Shown here piece by piece: positions 44,560-54,165 of a stretch of 64,000 bases of DNA. The translations under genes and the position numbers were made by a program. The notes beneath the pieces were generated by a model. It saw only the letters and a program-made list of their open reading frames with translations, did not search any database and was not told the origin of the DNA. This DNA is from Rhipidocladum racemiflorum (Eukaryota; Streptophyta; Magnoliopsida; Poales; Poaceae). Within the stretch, counting starts at the first letter, position 1, and each line of letters opens with the position of its first letter. The DNA lies in the NCBI GenBank assembly GCA_036346355.1, contig CM070577.1:84404509-84468508 (forward strand), read 5' to 3'.

Positions 44560-44840
44560 TTAGGGGCAGGGTTTCGCATTTCGTTTCAATCATTTTTTGG
44601 CGCCGATCAAAATTCGACTACTTCAGAAATTTGATGTAATTTTGTGACGAAACGGTTGAACAAAAACTTTTTATATGTATAAAATTTGATCAAAATTTGA
44701 ATTTTTTGACAAAATTCAAATGGATTTCTCGAAAAATAACTGAAACTAGTGTATTTCGAGACCCACCAAAAGAACCGAATTTCGACGAAGTTTCGGTGAA
44801 ATTCGAGGAGGAGAGTGAAGGTAGATAGGTTACCGAGTTC
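44560..44840. repeat. AT-rich TTCGAAA-type repeat
   Basis: Variants of AAATTTGA, TTTCGAC and GAATTTCG in both orientations, similar in style to 7165-7615. No ends found. Confidence 0.35.
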
Positions 44841-45619
44841 CATGTAGGCATGGCATGGTGGTAGTACTTACTAGCTAGTGGTGATACCCCATATCGATGG
44901 ATGGGAGCATATGCAAGCATATGGACCTGGCTTGCTTAGTAGCTGTCGACAAAGATAAAGAGGGATATGAGATGTCGGCAACGGGGAAAGAGACAAGTCA
45001 AGTCATTCGGCACAGGCAATTATCAATCCCCCTAACAACACTGCTAGCTAGCTAGGACAGGAAGATTCATGCAATCTGTCATCCTCCTAATAAATCTCGG
45101 CTGCTTTACATGTGTACTCTCATCTATACTTCCTCCCTATTTTTGTAAATAGTTTTATCCACCAACATAGAATATATTAATATCTCCGCGAAAAATTAGT
45201 GCGGTGTTTTACCTATACCTCTAGTAAATATACATATTTACTTTATACTCTCTGCATGCATGCATTGATAGTGCTTAGTTACGATAATTGCGGGCAATAT
45301 AATCATTTTTAATACCTTTTAGTCTACATCACGAGGAAAAGACACCAACAATACGTCTGTTCAATAAAAGTTCACACTCTGATCCTGAGGTTTGGATTCA
45401 GAAACGCCTACCATCATTTGCACAAATCTTAACGAATTCTAAACCAAATGCACACAGAGTTACACACGAAATGAGGAGAGATCACATGACTAGACTACCA
45501 CAGTATATAGCCGTGTGTTTATGTACGCAGCAGCAGTTGAGGAGGCAGCAAGCACGAAACATGGGCTTGAGAGAGGCCCAATTCATCTTCCATCATTCTC
45601 TCCGTCTCATTAGAGGCCC
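44841..45619. other. Intergenic DNA, no gene seen
   Basis: Contains one Stowaway-like end (ACTTCCTCCCTATTTTTG at about 45128) without a visible partner. Otherwise unremarkable. Confidence 0.35.
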
Positions 45620-45624
45620 AATAC

Positions 45625-45905
45625 TATATTAGTTTTATAAGGAATCACTCGTAATGTGTTTGATTACTTGTATCAAATGATACATATATGAGATGATTCA
45701 AGAAAAAAGTTATTCATGTGTTTGGTTGCTTGAATGGAACCATCTTATCCTGGACCAAGCGATACAAATTTGAGGAATATTTTCCTATAGATGCTGAACT
45801 ATTCTATTCACCCAAAATAACGGAACCAAATGGTACAAAGCCATCTCATCTCATTCAACTTCATCCCATCAACCAAACGTACCCTTATTTTTATCTGGTC
45901 TTGCC
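45625..45905. mobile_element. Possible Tourist-like (PIF/Harbinger) MITE
   Basis: The left GTGTTTGATTACTTG and right CAACCAAACGTACCC are partly complementary in the way of grass Tourist ends, and the interior repeats TGTTTGGTTGCTTG. Exact ends and a 3-base target duplication were not settled. Confidence 0.3.
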
Positions 45906-46140
45906 CTCTTGATAATGTAAGATATTGGAATATGAGGACTTGCCATGCGTATATTTTTACCTAAATCAGGCTAACAGAGAGTGAGGCCCAATAAGATCAA
46001 CGAGGCATGTGTTTGTTGTATACTAGTTTTATATGTAATCACTTATTTTTATTCGACCTTGCTCTCTTCACCGGTAAAAAATATGTAAGATATTGGATCG
46101 TGGGTCCAACCATATGGATACTTTACCTAAATAAGGCAAA

Positions 46141-47026
46141 TATACTATATATTAAAGGGAAAGAATTGGAGGCCAACCAAGGGTGCCACCTCACCCCCAT
46201 GCCATTTTGCAAAAAGGTCCTTCCCTTTTTGTAAATTACGGATAGGTCTCTGTAAATTACAAAAAGGTCCTTTACGATTTTTTGTGAGTATAAAAAAATC
46301 TTTTCTGAATTGCGTTTAGGTCCCTGGTTCGTTACTTTATGGCAAAGCCCCCCCGCTAAATACAAATATCGAACGAGTCCTTTTCTAATTTTTTATAATA
46401 GCGATTAGGTCCAAAAATATAACAAACAGGTCCCCAGCCGTTACGTCCAGGTCCTTTCTTCGTTTTTCCCGAAAAAATATTTTCGTCAACAGAAATATGC
46501 GTACAGCTCTATCTTTGGATTTTTTTTCCCAACTCGATCACTAATCTCTAAATTTTTTTTCCCAACTCGATCTCTGATTTTTTCGAAACGTGTATTATTA
46601 CTCGGTGAACATATAGAGTATTAAACTCGATAAAATAGGGTTGACATCTCTAATATTTTTCAGAACATGTATTATCACCCGATTAGCACATAGAGTATTA
46701 AACTCGACAAAAGGAGGTTAGTCGGGTAATGATAAAGTGTTAACCAAATTCGTCAAAAGAAATTTGTGTCTGGGTTATTTCGTCGTTTTTCCCGGAAACA
46801 ATATTTTCATCATCAGATATATGTATACAGCTCTATCTCTAGATTTTTTTTCCGGTTATTTTTCAAAAAAAGACCCGTCGTTTCGTAGATTCGCGACTGG
46901 ATCCTTCACGTCACCTTTTTCCAAAAAAAAAAAATACGACTAGATCCTTTCTCCTCCGTTTCCTTGCAAAAAAGAAATCCGAATCAAATTTTGCGCGATG
47001 CGGCATTGCCGCACGGTTCTACCTAG
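46141..47026 (+). mobile_element. Non-autonomous Helitron, copy B
   Basis: The 5' end TATACTATATATTAAAGGG follows AAA. The 3' end has a perfect hairpin TGCGGCA/TGCCGCA (47000-47014), then CGGTTCTACCTAG, then T. A hairpin about 10 bases before a terminal CTAG is the Helitron hallmark. The body matches copy A (for example AGGTCCTTTCT, TTCGTCA then GAAATATG, GTACAGCTCTATCT, and TCTAATATTTTTC). The first base pair is TA where TC is expected. Confidence 0.74.
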
Positions 47027-47029
47027 TAG

Positions 47030-47927
47030 ATATTAAGGCCCGGTAAGTTACATGAGGTGAGTGTTGGGAATTGGGGTGGAAAGCCCCAATAAATTTTAAA
47101 AATTTATCCTTTTTTCAAACCAGTCGCAGGCATTAGAACTAAGATTTAGAAAATATCAAAACCAATAAATGCGTACCATGATCTTGGGAGCGCAAATTCA
47201 AAGTTTTTTGAGAAGCTCTCGGTGAAGCTCACAGCTTCAACGCCTGGACATAGCAGTCGTATGGATACGTCGGATCTTTGTGGCAGTAGTAGCCACAACC
47301 TTCAGGTATCCACACGAACAGGCGGACGACATCGTATGCTGGTATGCTAGTACCATGCAATATGACTCTTATGACCCTTTTATGTGGTTCAGGTGAAACT
47401 TTTTCACATTCCTTTCTTTTTCACTCAATTTTTCTGAGCGTGGGCCCCAAATTTATAGCCAAATCACTGTAGCAAGTCGGTCGGTTGCTACAATATCGAC
47501 ACATGGCACTGTTCATAGGTCGTTTGCTACAGTGTTTGCCGGCATGCTACAGTACTTTTCATCGCATGACGGTTTTTCCAGCACTACTATAGTGATTTCA
47601 GCAAAAAAAAAACTACAGTATTTTCAACACAAAAAAATCATATTTTTGTACGCATGGTTCGCAGTCTTTTGGGGATAACCAGATATCATGTTCAATTGCA
47701 TTGAACATATGTCACGAGAGAAATTTTTATAAATATGTCTTAAACCTATTTTTGTGTGTGACCCTTTAGGTTTATACAATGTTGGCAATGAATCGAAAAC
47801 TCCTTTTCGATTCATAAGTCGCAAGCGGCTCCTAGCAGAACATAACGACTACCCAAATTGCATGAATGTCATTTATCCAACAAACCTTTAATGGATGGAT
47901 GCCAATCCCTTTGTCACTTTGATACCA
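47030..47927 (-). mobile_element. Ty1/copia leader region with primer binding site (minus strand)
   Basis: On the minus strand, TGGTATCAAAG (47927-47917) directly follows the LTR end and resembles an initiator tRNA-Met binding site. The stretch from about 47882 down to 47323 is repeated at 49121-49735. No coding frame is recognisable in what remains. Confidence 0.6.
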
Positions 47928-48624
47928 TGGTTTAACTCAAGGTTGAGGTGTGTCATCCTTGTATTGTTAAACCGATTTTCTCGATTATCTAAAGTAGACT
48001 AACAAGATCGATCAATTAACATCTTAATCGTTCGGGGCAGGGCCATGCACATTCTTTAGTCTATTCCATCGAGTGGCCGATCAATATCATATCCTCAATA
48101 TGAGGAGGACAAATTCCATCTTGATCATACACTTCCCTCTGCATGATTCAAAGCATACCCGAGTGTTGTCCTTATGATTATCCAGTTACGAACAACGTTA
48201 GACAACATCAAAGCATACTATCCTCATGTAGAAAATTGTGTTGATCTCAAGTCTAAGAATCAATCATTATCATTGTATGAAACAACTTATCACACTAATT
48301 AAATCCTCAAAAGGTGTTTCATAAGCGGGTCAATCCAATAGCATGTACACTTACATGTATTCACATGATTGAATTTATCACATATCCATAATCCGTGAAA
48401 CATGATTATCAAAACAATTCATGTGCTTGTTTTGCAAGATTATTAGTGTCCCAACCAATAAATAAACAAGGGACAATTTATAATAATGTCATAATTCAAT
48501 TACATAGTTTCACAATCAAGTCACATTCTTAATGATCTATAATATGACATTATTAAAAGAAAAATATAAGCATAAATACAAGATGATCATATTCATGATT
48601 GGCCTCTTGGGCATATTTTCAACA
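47928..48624 (-). mobile_element. Ty1/copia LTR (minus strand), about 697 bases
   Basis: Minus strand begins TGTTGAAAATATGCCC after a purine-rich AGTGGAAGAT and ends GAGTTAAACCA next to the primer binding site. It therefore serves both as the 3' LTR of the RNase H-bearing piece at 48625-49120 and as the 5' LTR of the leader at 47030-47927. Confidence 0.7.
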
Positions 48625-48684
48625 ATCTTCCACTTGCATTAGAACCAATCATTCATGTATCTAATACCCATTGCTCTAGTATGC

Positions 48685-49121
48685 GCCTCATGCTTTGCAT
48701 GTGGGGAGAGTCTTTGTACATGGATCCACCACATTGGCATCCGTTGCCACTTTGCATATTTTGACATCACCTCTATTCAAAATTTCTCGAATAAGATGAT
48801 AACGTCGTAGTATGTGTTTGGATTTTTGGTGTGCTCTAGTTTCCTTTGCTTGTGCAATGGCTCCATTGTTGTTGCTATAGAGGTCCAAAGGATATATAGC
48901 ACATGGAACTACACCAAGTTCAATAATGAACTTTCTTATCCAAATAGCCTCTTTTGTTGCTTCAGAAGCAGCAATATATTCGGCTTCTGTTGTAGAATCA
49001 GCAACGGTTGATTGCTTTGAAATCTTCTAGCAAACCTCTCTTTCATTGAGGTAGAAGATAAATCCAGATTGTGATCTCAAATCATCCTTGTCGGTTTGGA
49101 AGCTTGCATCGATGTAACCAC
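48685..49121 (-). pseudogene. Ty1/copia RNase H fragment (minus strand)
   Basis: The minus strand reads GYIDASFQTDKDDLRSQSGF near 49121-49060. A frame break follows, then TTEAEYIAASEA, and finally LYSNNNGAIAQAKETRAHQ, KSKHILRRYHLIREILNRGD and KICKVATDANVVDPCTK (48888-48700). This is the C-terminal part of copia pol. Two of the acidic active-site positions are kept (D in YIDAS, E in AEYIAA). The third, normally D in a Y-C-D-N-N-G motif, reads N here. The protein upstream of GYIDAS is missing, since a copy of the leader region joins at about 49121. Confidence 0.85.
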
Positions 49122-49735
49122 ACGAACAGCGAACAACACCATACGCTGGTATGCTAGTACCACGCAATATGACTCTTATAACCCTTTTATCTAGTTAAGG
49201 TTAAACTTTTTCACATTCCTTTCTTTTTCTCTCAATTTTTCACCATTTTTCTAAGCCTAGACCCTGAATTTATAGCCAAATCACCGCAGCAAGTCGGTTG
49301 CTACAATAACCGACACTTGGACTGTAGCAAACTAGTTGCTACAGCAACTGACACGTGGCACTGTTCATATGTCGGTTGCTACAGTGTCTAGCAACATGCT
49401 ACAGTACTTTTCAACGCATGAACAGTATTTTCGGCACTGCTACTGTGATTTCAGCAAAAACTACGGTATTTTCAGCACAAAAAAACCACATTTTTGTACG
49501 CATGGTTGGCAATCTTTTTGGGATAACCAGATATCATGTTCAATCGCATTGAACATATGTCACGAGAGAAGATTTCATAAATCTGTCTTACGTCTATTTT
49601 TGTGTGTGATCCTTTAGATTCATACAATGTTAACAATAAATCGAAAACTCCTTTTTGATTCAAATGTCGCAAGCGGCTCCTAGCAGAACATAACGGATAC
49701 CCAAATTGCATGAATATCATTTATCCGACAAAAAT
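49122..49735 (-). repeat. Second copy of the copia leader region
   Basis: Direct repeat of about 47323-47882 (GCTGGTATGCTAGTACCA, GGGATAACCAGATATCATG, TCGCAAGCGGCTCCTAGCAG). It is joined directly to the RNase H fragment, so everything from early gag to late pol has been deleted. Confidence 0.85.
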
Positions 49736-49985
49736 AATCTTCCACAAACAAAATACTATTGTACATGACTGTACACTACCTCTTCGCCCTAGTTGATGCA
49801 CATCGTTGCTCGTCTGCCACCAGCACCAACACCCTATGCTCACGTAGCCACCTATTGCCAGTCGCCAGACCGTTGGCCGTCAAAGATGGAAGAGATAGAG
49901 AGGGTGCTTTAGATGCGGTTATAATTGTGGGACCCGCCCATGTACATATATTGTATTGATTTCGTATAAAAGTTTGTATTTTAAT
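49736..49985. other. Intergenic DNA, no gene seen
   Basis: Short low-copy spacer before the Sirevirus LTR. Confidence 0.4.
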
Positions 49986-49990
49986 CTAAC

Positions 49991-51343
49991 TGAAAGTGCA
50001 TCTAGGCCCCTCATTTTATTTTGGTGATTAATGATGACACAATTAATGAGATCTAATATTTCAACTAAGAATAATGCAGATCTCGAGATCACATCAAGCT
50101 CGGAATGACTTTGAACGCTCCTACGTTCTTTAAAATTCAAGAAAACGGCATCAAGACGAAGACTTGTAATTTCTTTTTTAAATTGAGTCTTAAGGATAGC
50201 CGTACTATTAAGAGGATACTACGGAAAATCGTTTTTAGGATGTGCATGTGCTCAAGGTCAAAACTTGCATTCATTCTAGCACTCACATACTTGCATTTTC
50301 CAAAAACAGGAATTCCAACCGAGCCCACCAACTCGGAGAGTCCGGACTTTTTGTCCGGAGTCTCCGGGTTAACCCATTCGGCCAATTTGCGAATTTCAGA
50401 CAGTCCGGATAGTCCGAACAATCCGGAGTATCCGGGTTAATTGTCCGGAGTCTCCGGACAGTTCAAAACGTGGAGTAACGGCTAGTTTTCAAAAAGAGTA
50501 TTTAAAGCCTCCACTCCACTCCAACGGCTAGGATCTCTATTGAGCTCATTCATAGCAGCATTCAAGCCATTCCTAACCCCTTCCAAGCATTCAATAGAGC
50601 CCTCTCTTCCTCTCACCTCTAGATTTGGTTGTTGATCTACTTTGGTGAGGAGAGGAAGAAGAAAAGTGCTAAGTGCATTCATTTCAAGTTCTTGAGCACT
50701 AGTTCATCCTCCAAGCGATTCTTCGTGGTGTTATTGCTCTTGGAGGTTGAAGGTCTCCTATACGGCTAGGAGTCACCGGGAGCACCCGACACGTGTGGTG
50801 TGCCCCGGTCGTTTGTGAAGGCGAGTCTCACCTCCGAAAGGAAAGAGACAAGAAGTGAAGCCGGCGAGTGCATTTGTGCAACACCGGGAGGAAAGCGGGT
50901 TGAAAGAAACCCCGGCTCAAGTGCGACCGAGCCACCTCAACGGAGACGTAGGATTCCCTTCAAGAATCCGAACTTCGGTGAAAAATCGCGTCTCCCTCTT
51001 TCTCTTTTACTTCCTAGTCTAGCTTGTGTAGATTTGTCTTTGTAAAGCTTGGATCTAGCTTTTTGCTTAGCTTTAATTCAAATACATTCTAGCTTTTGAT
51101 CTAGGTTGCTCTTGCTATCTATTTATTGTAGTATCTTGTGCTAGTTAGAAGCTTTTTAGTTGTGCTCCCGAGCCAGCCAACCCGGAGAGTCCGGATAAAA
51201 TACCGGACACTCCGGACAACCCGGAGTATCCGGATAAAATACCCGGAGACTCCGGATTGACCTGTTCGGCCAGCTGTTATTCCGCTGCGATTTTTTAATC
51301 CGCCTATTCACCCCCCCTCTAGGCGACATCGTTGGTCCTTTCA
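49991..51343 (+). mobile_element. 5' LTR of Sirevirus-like Ty1/copia element
   Basis: Starts TGAAAGTGCATCTAGG, ends TTGGTCCTTTCA, followed by a PBS. Two dense clusters of CCGGA/TCCGG words (50340-50465 and 51180-51260) form overlapping palindromes such as CCGGAGTCTCCGG. The probable left target-site copy is CTAAC (49986-49990). The right one is outside the window. Confidence 0.92.
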
Positions 51344-51345
51344 AT

Positions 51346-51358
51346 TGGTATCAGAGCC
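51346..51358 (+). other. Sirevirus primer binding site (initiator tRNA-Met type)
   Basis: TGGTATCAGAGCC two bases after the 5' LTR. Confidence 0.92.
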
Positions 51359-51399
51359 AAATCTCCTTTATTTTGGTTTAACCGCTTGGAGAATCAAAG

Positions 51400-53610
51400 A
51401 TGTCGGAAATAGAGAAAGTTACCGAAACCCATGCCCAAGACAAGGCCACGGGTTCCGGTATAGGGGTTGCAATTCATTTAGATTATTCCTCTTTTGGAGT
51501 CTCAAACTCCTCATCTTATGTCTCCGTTTCGTCCGACCGAGCGCCTCATTTCGATGGCACTCGCTATGCGGCATGGAAACATAAGATGAAGATGCATTTG
51601 AGATCACTTCATCCTTGCATTTGGAAGATTGTTGAAACAGGTTTCAAGCCCGCCAATCCCAACAATCTCACCTCCGAAGAAGACAACGCTCAACACTTCA
51701 ACGACTTGGCCGTCAATGCCTTGTTCAATGCTTTGAGCGACTCCAAGTTCAACCGGGTCGATGGCCTTGACAACGCCAAGGACATTTGGGAAAGGTTAAT
51801 GGTAACTCATGAAGGTGTGTCAAGTGTCCGTGAATCTAAGATCGAGCTTATCATTGGAGAATTAAGCCGATTCATATTGGAAGAAGGAGAGTCTTACACA
51901 AAGATGTTTGACCGCTTGATGGTGTTGATGAATCAAGCTAAGGGACTTGGAAGCACCGAGCTCACCGACAAAGCAATTGTCAAGATCATCCTCCGAGTGA
52001 TCACCCCCACCAACCGCAACCTTGTTCAACTCATCCGCGACCGGCCAAACTTCGATACTCTCACTCCTCATGACGTGATTGGCCGGTTGATGATGGATGA
52101 GATGATGGTCAAGGAAGCGGAAGTGGTAGAGGAGCTCAAGTCCGGCAAGAAGAAAGGCATCGCTTTGAAGGCCGTCAAAGTAGCTCAAGAAGTGGAAGAA
52201 AGTTCAAGCGATGAAGAAGAATCAAATGGGCCGCTCACAAATGAAGACATGGCCCTTCTTGTAAGAAGATTCAACAAGTTCTTGAATAAGAAGGGCTACA
52301 AGCCGGGGAGCCACTCCAAGAACTTCGGCAACAAGTCAAGAGGGAGACACTCGAGGAGAAAATGCTATGAGTGCGGTGAACCCGGTCATTTCATTGCCGA
52401 GTGTCCGCACAAAGAAAACAAGGAAGAAAAGCCGTACAAGAAGGACAAGTACCGAAAGAAAGACAAAGATAAGAGCAAGAAGTACAAGGGCAAGGGTCAT
52501 GCATACATTGGCAAGGAGTGGAACTCCGACTCCGACTCCGAGTCCAACTCCGACAATGAAGGACTTGCCACCGTCGCCATTGCTACACCACCGACAAAAT
52601 CGAAGAGTCTCTTCGACAACTTGAGCGACGGAGATGAAGATGCTCCAATGTGCCTTATGGCAAAGGGGTACAAGGTATCATCTAAGAGTCCTATTCATTC
52701 CATTGTTCATTATAGCCTAGATGATTGCGATGATGCTAGTGACGATGAGGAAGTAGCATTTAAGTCTATGAATGATTTTGATATTAAGAAATTAGACTTG
52801 CTACTTAAGGATATTGAAAGATTGGAGGAGGTTGTTGAGCAAAAGGAAGCTATTCTTGAAGCTCAAGAAGATCTCCTTATTTTTGAAAAGGAGAAGAACC
52901 TTGAGCTAGAGAAGAGCTTAGCCTTTGAAAAGAAAAAGAATGAGGATTTGGTCAAAAGCTCAAATTTGACCAAGAATGAAGCAATTAGTCTTGAGATCAC
53001 CAATGCTTCACTCTTAGAGCAACTTGCTCAAGCAAAGGATGCTTGCAAGGCTCTTGAAGTGAAGCTTGTTGATCTCTCGAATAAAGCTTCTACCTCAATC
53101 AACAACTCCAATATTTCATCTCCTTCAACAAGCAACGGTTGCGCTAGATGCTATAATGTTGATGTTGCTACTTGTGCTACTAACCGTGAGACTTTGAAAG
53201 TCTTGGCTCATGAAAATGAGAAGCTTAAGGTGATGCTTGAAGATGGACTTCAAAAGTCCTACAAGGCAAGCAAGGATTTAGAGGAGTATCTCGGTAAGCG
53301 CCAAGGTAATCCTAAGAGGCAAGGGCTTGGGTATGTTCCGCCAAAGGGCAAAAAGAGCAACATTGTTGTTGCTCCTTTAAGCAAGCCTATTCACTTTGTG
53401 AAAGGCGAAGGAACATCCAAGCACAAAGCTCACTCCGAGTTCTTTGCTTCTTATGTGCTTAAAAAGACTAACCTTGGTCGTGTAGTTGCATATCATATTG
53501 GGCGTAAGCCGAAAAATACTCCTTTTGTTCGTTCTATTTGGGTCCCAAAATCGCTTGTTACTAACGTGCGCGGACCTAACCAAGTTTGGGTACCAAAGAG
53601 CAAAAACTAA
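51400..53610 (+). CDS. Sirevirus-like gag polyprotein, 736 residues, uninterrupted
   Basis: Gag builds the particle that packages element RNA. The start MSEIEKVTETHAQDKATGS lies 57 bases after the LTR end. Residues about 50-75 (FDGTRYAAWKHKMKMHLRSL) and on to about 240 are the copia gag core. A zinc knuckle CYECGEPGHFIAEC (C-X2-C-X4-H-X4-C) is at residues 322-335, followed by a Lys-rich stretch. Residues about 455-560 are a long coiled coil rich in Leu, Glu and Lys, and the C-terminus repeats WVPKS. Large size plus a coiled coil fits the Sirevirus genus. There is no frame break, unlike most TE genes here, so this insertion is comparatively young. Pol follows in another frame. Confidence 0.93.
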   Translation: MSEIEKVTETHAQDKATGSGIGVAIHLDYSSFGVSNSSSYVSVSSDRAPHFDGTRYAAWKHKMKMHLRSLHPCIWKIVETGFKPANPNNLTSEEDNAQHFNDLAVNALFNALSDSKFNRVDGLDNAKDIWERLMVTHEGVSSVRESKIELIIGELSRFILEEGESYTKMFDRLMVLMNQAKGLGSTELTDKAIVKIILRVITPTNRNLVQLIRDRPNFDTLTPHDVIGRLMMDEMMVKEAEVVEELKSGKKKGIALKAVKVAQEVEESSSDEEESNGPLTNEDMALLVRRFNKFLNKKGYKPGSHSKNFGNKSRGRHSRRKCYECGEPGHFIAECPHKENKEEKPYKKDKYRKKDKDKSKKYKGKGHAYIGKEWNSDSDSESNSDNEGLATVAIATPPTKSKSLFDNLSDGDEDAPMCLMAKGYKVSSKSPIHSIVHYSLDDCDDASDDEEVAFKSMNDFDIKKLDLLLKDIERLEEVVEQKEAILEAQEDLLIFEKEKNLELEKSLAFEKKKNEDLVKSSNLTKNEAISLEITNASLLEQLAQAKDACKALEVKLVDLSNKASTSINNSNISSPSTSNGCARCYNVDVATCATNRETLKVLAHENEKLKVMLEDGLQKSYKASKDLEEYLGKRQGNPKRQGLGYVPPKGKKSNIVVAPLSKPIHFVKGEGTSKHKAHSEFFASYVLKKTNLGRVVAYHIGRKPKNTPFVRSIWVPKSLVTNVRGPNQVWVPKSKN

Positions 53611-53624
53611 ATGTCTTTTTATAG

Positions 53625-54165
53625 GCCTATATCTCCGGTGGAACAAGTTGGATTTTGGATAGCGGATGCACGCATCACATGACCGGAGAAAAGGCAATGT
53701 TTGCACAATTGGATGTAAATGGATCAAATAGCGGAAGCATTGTCTTTGGAGATAATGGAAAAGGTGAAGTAATTGGTTTGGGTAAAATCTTTATCTCAAA
53801 TGATTTCCATTTAAGAAATGTTTTACTTGTCGAATCATTAAGCTACAATTTGTTGTCCGTTGCACAATTGTGTGAACCGGGCAACAATTGTTTGTTTAAT
53901 GAAAAGGGTGTGGAAGTTATTAAGAGGCTTGATGGTTCAATAGCCTTTAAGGGGCGTTTGAAGGGTAAGCTCTATCTCGTAGACTTCAATACGGATAGAC
54001 TTAATCTTGAAACGTGTTTAATGGCTAAATCTAGCATGGGTTGGCTTTGGCATCGCCGGTTAGCCCATGTCGGTATGAGGAACCTTCACAAACTCATTAA
54101 AGGCAACCACATCCTTGGACTAACCAATGTTGTCTTTGAGAAAGACAGTGTATGTAGCGCCTGTC
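53625..54165 (+). CDS. Sirevirus pol start: protease and GAG-pre-integrase, truncated by insertion
   Basis: The pol frame opens right after an in-frame TAG (53622-53624). Protease has its active site WILDSGCTHHMTG at about residues 9-21 of the open frame, with the catalytic D-S-G intact. The integrase zinc-binding region WHRRLAHVGMRNLHKLI ... CSAC (about residues 140-179) follows. The sequence is cut after CTGTC at 54165, one codon past the second zinc Cys, by the minus-strand gypsy LTR. Apparent coding beyond this point (to 54389) is LTR sequence. Pol lies in a different frame from gag and the two do not overlap. Confidence 0.9.

Noticed and set aside
45120..45200. Stowaway MITE starting ACTTCCTCCCTATTTTTG
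   Set aside because: Only one end is visible; no matching inverted end or second TA flank.
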